Origin: Chiridota heheva | Lineage: Eukaryota; Echinodermata; Holothuroidea; Apodida; Chiridotidae | Assembly (NCBI GenBank): GCA_020152595.1 | Contig: JAIGNY010004440.1 | Location: 182,001 to 246,000, forward strand | Reading direction: 5' to 3' | DNA length: 64,000 bases | Part shown: one piece after another, positions 62,130-64,000 of the stretch | How positions within the stretch are numbered: the stretch's first letter is position 1 | Layout: each line of letters begins with the position of its first letter | The notes under the pieces: generated by a model | What the model was told of the DNA's origin: nothing | Seen by the model: only the letters and a program-made list of their open reading frames with translations | The model's database searches: none | Program-made: the position numbers and the translations under genes

Positions 62130-62230
62130 CGAAGAAAAATTGCTCGAAAGTGGAGGAAATTTCATGAAAATAAAGGACGAATATCTTCCAAAAATTGAAG
62201 AACATTTCCCGATGAACGACAATTTCTGAT
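62130..62230. repeat. further GAAAAT..GAAATTTC repeat units
   Basis: GTGGAGGAAATTTCATGAAAA and AAAATTGAAGAACATTTCCCG continue the family of 61380-61620. Confidence 0.55.
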
Positions 62231-64000
62231 GCCTGTCAGAGGCTTAGGGAACAGGGGGAGGATTTCATCCTCCCCATTAAATGCTTTTTTGCAGATTGGG
62301 GTAAAATTTGGAAGCTGTTAATTTATAAAATTGAAGAATTTGTTTTTGTAAAAGTCCATAAACTTGAATAAAAGGTGATTTTCTGAAATTGAAAGAGGTG
62401 TTCTGTATTAGCAGTATTATTCTTAAGTGATGAAAACTTGATTTACCTTACCTTATCGCTCTCTTCTCTTGACTGTGGAGATTTAGCCTGGCTTCATAGA
62501 GTAGCTTCTTCCTGTCTCTTGCAAATTTTATTTTTGGTTCTAGATTTAATAAATAAATCCGACATTGAAGACTTTTGGTCCAAGGTTGAAGATATTTGGT
62601 AAAATTTTGGAAGAGTTGCGATCTATAATTACATGTTTAGTTGAAAATTGTAGCTTTTTTGACCCACCTGAGGTGTTAGTGCCTTTTTGAGCCCAAAGTC
62701 AAAAGGTAGTAAATACTCTTCAGTCGAAAAGCAAGAGAACATAATTATTTAGGGATTATTATGATCTAAAGCAGTTCAGTCAATACTTGACCGAGTATTA
62801 ATTTGTTAATCAAACAATTTCTTGTCAAGATACAAAGCATTTAAGTCATCCCATTATTTTCTGCATGTTCTACATTCAAAATGGCGGTATGTATAGTAAA
62901 GTTTGTAATAATTACACAAACATTATTAGATTGTTTCAGGAGCACAGGTGGCGGAACCGGGGCACAGGGGTCACTTTTTTCAAAAGTTTAAAAAGTGCAC
63001 TTTTTCAGATAGGAAAAGTGCGCTTTTTCTGCGGGAGAAGTGCCTCTTTTTCAGTAGAAAAAGTGCCCTTTTTAGAGAAAGAACCTGCCCTTTCAAACAT
63101 TGAAAAACCTTTTTTTCAGGTATTGGATCTTTCCATTAAAGAAAGTAACACAGATATCGCCCTAAAAAGACTAAAATTGTGAAATTTCACGCGCTTCCCG
63201 CACATACATTATTCTTAATTTCCCCTAAAGACAAAATTGTTCATACTAAAATGGTCTTTACCTCTGCCTACCTTCCTTTGTTTTACCAGCTTATATTTTG
63301 TAAAAAATCTTTGAAATGGGGCCTTTCTAGAGTTTGCGAGCCACCCAAAATTTCATTAGCTTTAGCATCTTTGAAATGAACCAAGCAGGACAAAGCATAC
63401 TATTTGGACCCGGGCCATTGTCATGACATAAACTGACGTGCCCTCTCCTACCTTTTTTGTAAAGACTAAAAGGTGCCTCTTTACAGTGATACAAAACTGT
63501 TATTTTAAATATCAAAACATATTTAAGTCCCCTTATCAGCTTATTATAATTGATTTTTTATTGCGAATTAAAGAATGTAACACAAACATCAAGCAAAATA
63601 CCACAAATTTTACTCGTGGAGCGCCTATAATTTGGATGCTATACCACTGACTTGCTAAAAACTGGGTGTGAATTTGGTCTATCTGGTCTAATTGATAGGC
63701 CTACGGTCTGATGGTATACCGAGTCACATTTATTTTCAGCAAGAAAATGAAGGCCTGAATAGTAATCTAAGGACTCCTTATTTTTCTTAGTTTTCACATT
63801 ATTTTAGACATTAAATATATTCCGATTTAAAACCAATACAATTGGTTAATCACGATCTATAAGTATAAATCCTTCCGATTTCAAGACTTATAATCTAAAA
63901 AATTTCCAAGTATATATTGAATTTGAAACCGAATTTTGGACCAAAAAATCTTGAATTTTTGAAGCTGTTAATTTGAAAAATGAGCCTAAAAATAGATCAC
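62231..64000. other. intergenic DNA with decayed repeats, no gene recognised
   Basis: GAAGCTGTTAATTT occurs at both 62311 and 63961. 62868-62943 is a fragment related to the foldback at 3549-4177. 62975-63110 has repeated AAAAGTGC..TTTTTC phrases. Open frames up to 105 codons have no family resemblance. Confidence 0.4.

Noticed and set aside
1..64000. Endogenous viral sequence or prokaryotic operon
   Set aside because: No capsid, envelope, integrase or polymerase frames of viral type were seen beyond the non-LTR retrotransposon remnants, and gene structure is clearly spliced.

Overview
The window is eukaryotic (metazoan) genomic DNA: AT-rich, intron-dominated, crowded with minisatellites, foldback DNA transposons and LINE/SINE debris, and almost free of open reading frames that look like real proteins. 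The recurrent word TAACGTTAGGCCTA, the repeat style and the single Fray/OSR1/SPAK-type kinase suggest an invertebrate deuterostome, perhaps an echinoderm. That placement is an inference and is not proven by anything here.

One gene is clear. It lies on the minus strand and encodes the N-terminal part of an OXSR1/STK39 (Fray family, GCK-VI) Ste20-like kinase. I reconstructed eight coding exons by hand: exon 1 59679-59787, exon 2 29601-29713, exon 3 25741-25849, exon 4 24073-24214, exon 5 21479-21644, exon 6 17445-17546, exon 7 15093-15226 and exon 8 12918-13032. Together they give exactly 990 nt (330 codons). Every junction is in phase and has GT..AG boundaries. They cover the N-terminus, the whole kinase domain and a short stretch after it. 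The C-terminal regulatory region with the CCT domain was not found between 1 and 12917 and probably lies beyond the left edge.

Layout. 1-12917: intron 8 or sequence beyond the gene, with divergent tandem copies of an unknown element (1081-3166), several foldback elements (3549-4177, 5491-6027, 6127-6673, 8244-8908) and an 18-bp minisatellite (7412-8085). 12918-29713: exons 8 to 2, with introns holding a TTAA-flanked piggyBac-like element (13149-14183), a 25-bp array (19705-20975), a 19-bp array (22030-22920), a tRNA-derived SINE (25270-25530) and a 48-bp array (28407-29532). 29714-59678: intron 1, about 30 kb, containing a 24-bp array, a LINE 3' end, an element with an inverted minisatellite (33265-34713), a 43-bp array of about 5 kb (38230-43225), a broken jockey-like LINE (about 45240-46110), further tandem repeats and a hAT-like element with 8-bp target duplications (57296-58339). 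59788-64000: 5' flank, with dispersed repeats and no recognisable gene.

The most interesting material is non-coding. Examples are the 5-kb array whose unit carries an NF-Y-type CCAAT motif, two related non-autonomous elements that appear to have seeded and expanded an inverted minisatellite, and at least five foldback or TIR elements with readable ends.
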